Below, piece after piece: positions 22,969-23,020 of a stretch of DNA of 23,020 bases. The notes below the pieces were generated by a model, which ran no database searches, was not told where the DNA came from, and worked only from the letters and a program-made list of their open reading frames with translations. Made by a program: the position numbers and the translations under genes. This DNA is from JANQKX01 sp039028695 (GTDB lineage Bacteria > Pseudomonadota > Alphaproteobacteria > Kiloniellales > Kiloniellaceae): positions 1 to 23,020 of the forward strand of contig JBCCHN010000079.1 in the NCBI GenBank assembly GCA_039028695.1, given 5' to 3'. Numbering within the stretch: the first letter of the stretch is position 1; every line of letters begins with the position of its first letter.

Positions 22969-23020
22969 GTGTTCATGAAATAAAAGGGGCATTGGATCTT
23001 GCCGCTCCTGATACTGGAGC

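Noticed and set aside
1..23020. CRISPR array or complete insertion sequence
   Set aside because: No regularly spaced identical repeats with unique spacers and no transposase-like reading frame were seen anywhere in the window.

Overview
The window looks like chromosomal DNA of a Gram-negative proteobacterium. An alphaproteobacterium, perhaps Rhodospirillales-like, is my best inference. It rests on the GC-rich coding sequence, the style of the Dpp- and Pot-type ABC operons, the PucR-type regulator, the tRNA-Arg(ACG) and the wording of the integrase tail. I could not run a phylogenetic test.

Layout, left to right. (1) 1-1650: a sparse region with one recognisable gene, an isolated csgF-like curli accessory gene (423-881), preceded by three 14-bp direct repeats and followed by about 770 bp without a convincing gene. 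(2) 1651-6724: a compact peptide/nickel-type (Dpp/Opp) ABC importer operon: binding protein, two permeases and a single fused double-ATPase. A strong hairpin lies between the binding protein and the first permease. (3) 6826-7212, minus strand: a small conserved protein of unknown function. (4) 7764-19166: a co-directional 11.4-kb catabolic cluster: GAF/PucR regulator; flavin reductase fused to a degenerate Nudix domain; aldehyde dehydrogenase; luciferase-like flavin monooxygenase; a four-gene spermidine/putrescine-type ABC importer with a Tat-type binding protein; alpha/beta hydrolase; and a divergent ureohydrolase-fold enzyme lacking several hallmark residues. The simplest reading is a regulated pathway that imports a small, probably nitrogenous, cationic compound, oxidises it with a two-component flavin monooxygenase, and processes the products by aldehyde oxidation and two hydrolytic steps. 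The enzyme set recalls the Rut pyrimidine pathway (RutA/RutF/RutD types) but is not Rut, and the substrate cannot be read from the sequence.

(5) 19322-22451: a broken Rhs polymorphic-toxin locus. It holds a decayed Rhs core pseudogene, fused directly to a 5'-truncated Rhs C-terminal module with its own toxin-like tail and a small downstream gene (candidate immunity). A second, orphan Rhs module repeats 381 bp of the first one's core without indels, carries a completely different C-terminal tail, and overlaps a pentapeptide-repeat gene (candidate immunity). This is the arrangement expected of a toxin-tip reservoir. (6) 22564-22968, minus strand: the 3' remnant of a tyrosine integrase next to an intact tRNA-Arg(ACG) gene with encoded CCA. 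This probably marks one edge of an old genomic island that brought in the Rhs region.

The most interesting items are the uncharacterised catabolic cluster (especially the atypical ureohydrolase and the reductase-pseudoNudix fusion) and the two Rhs toxin/immunity cassettes.
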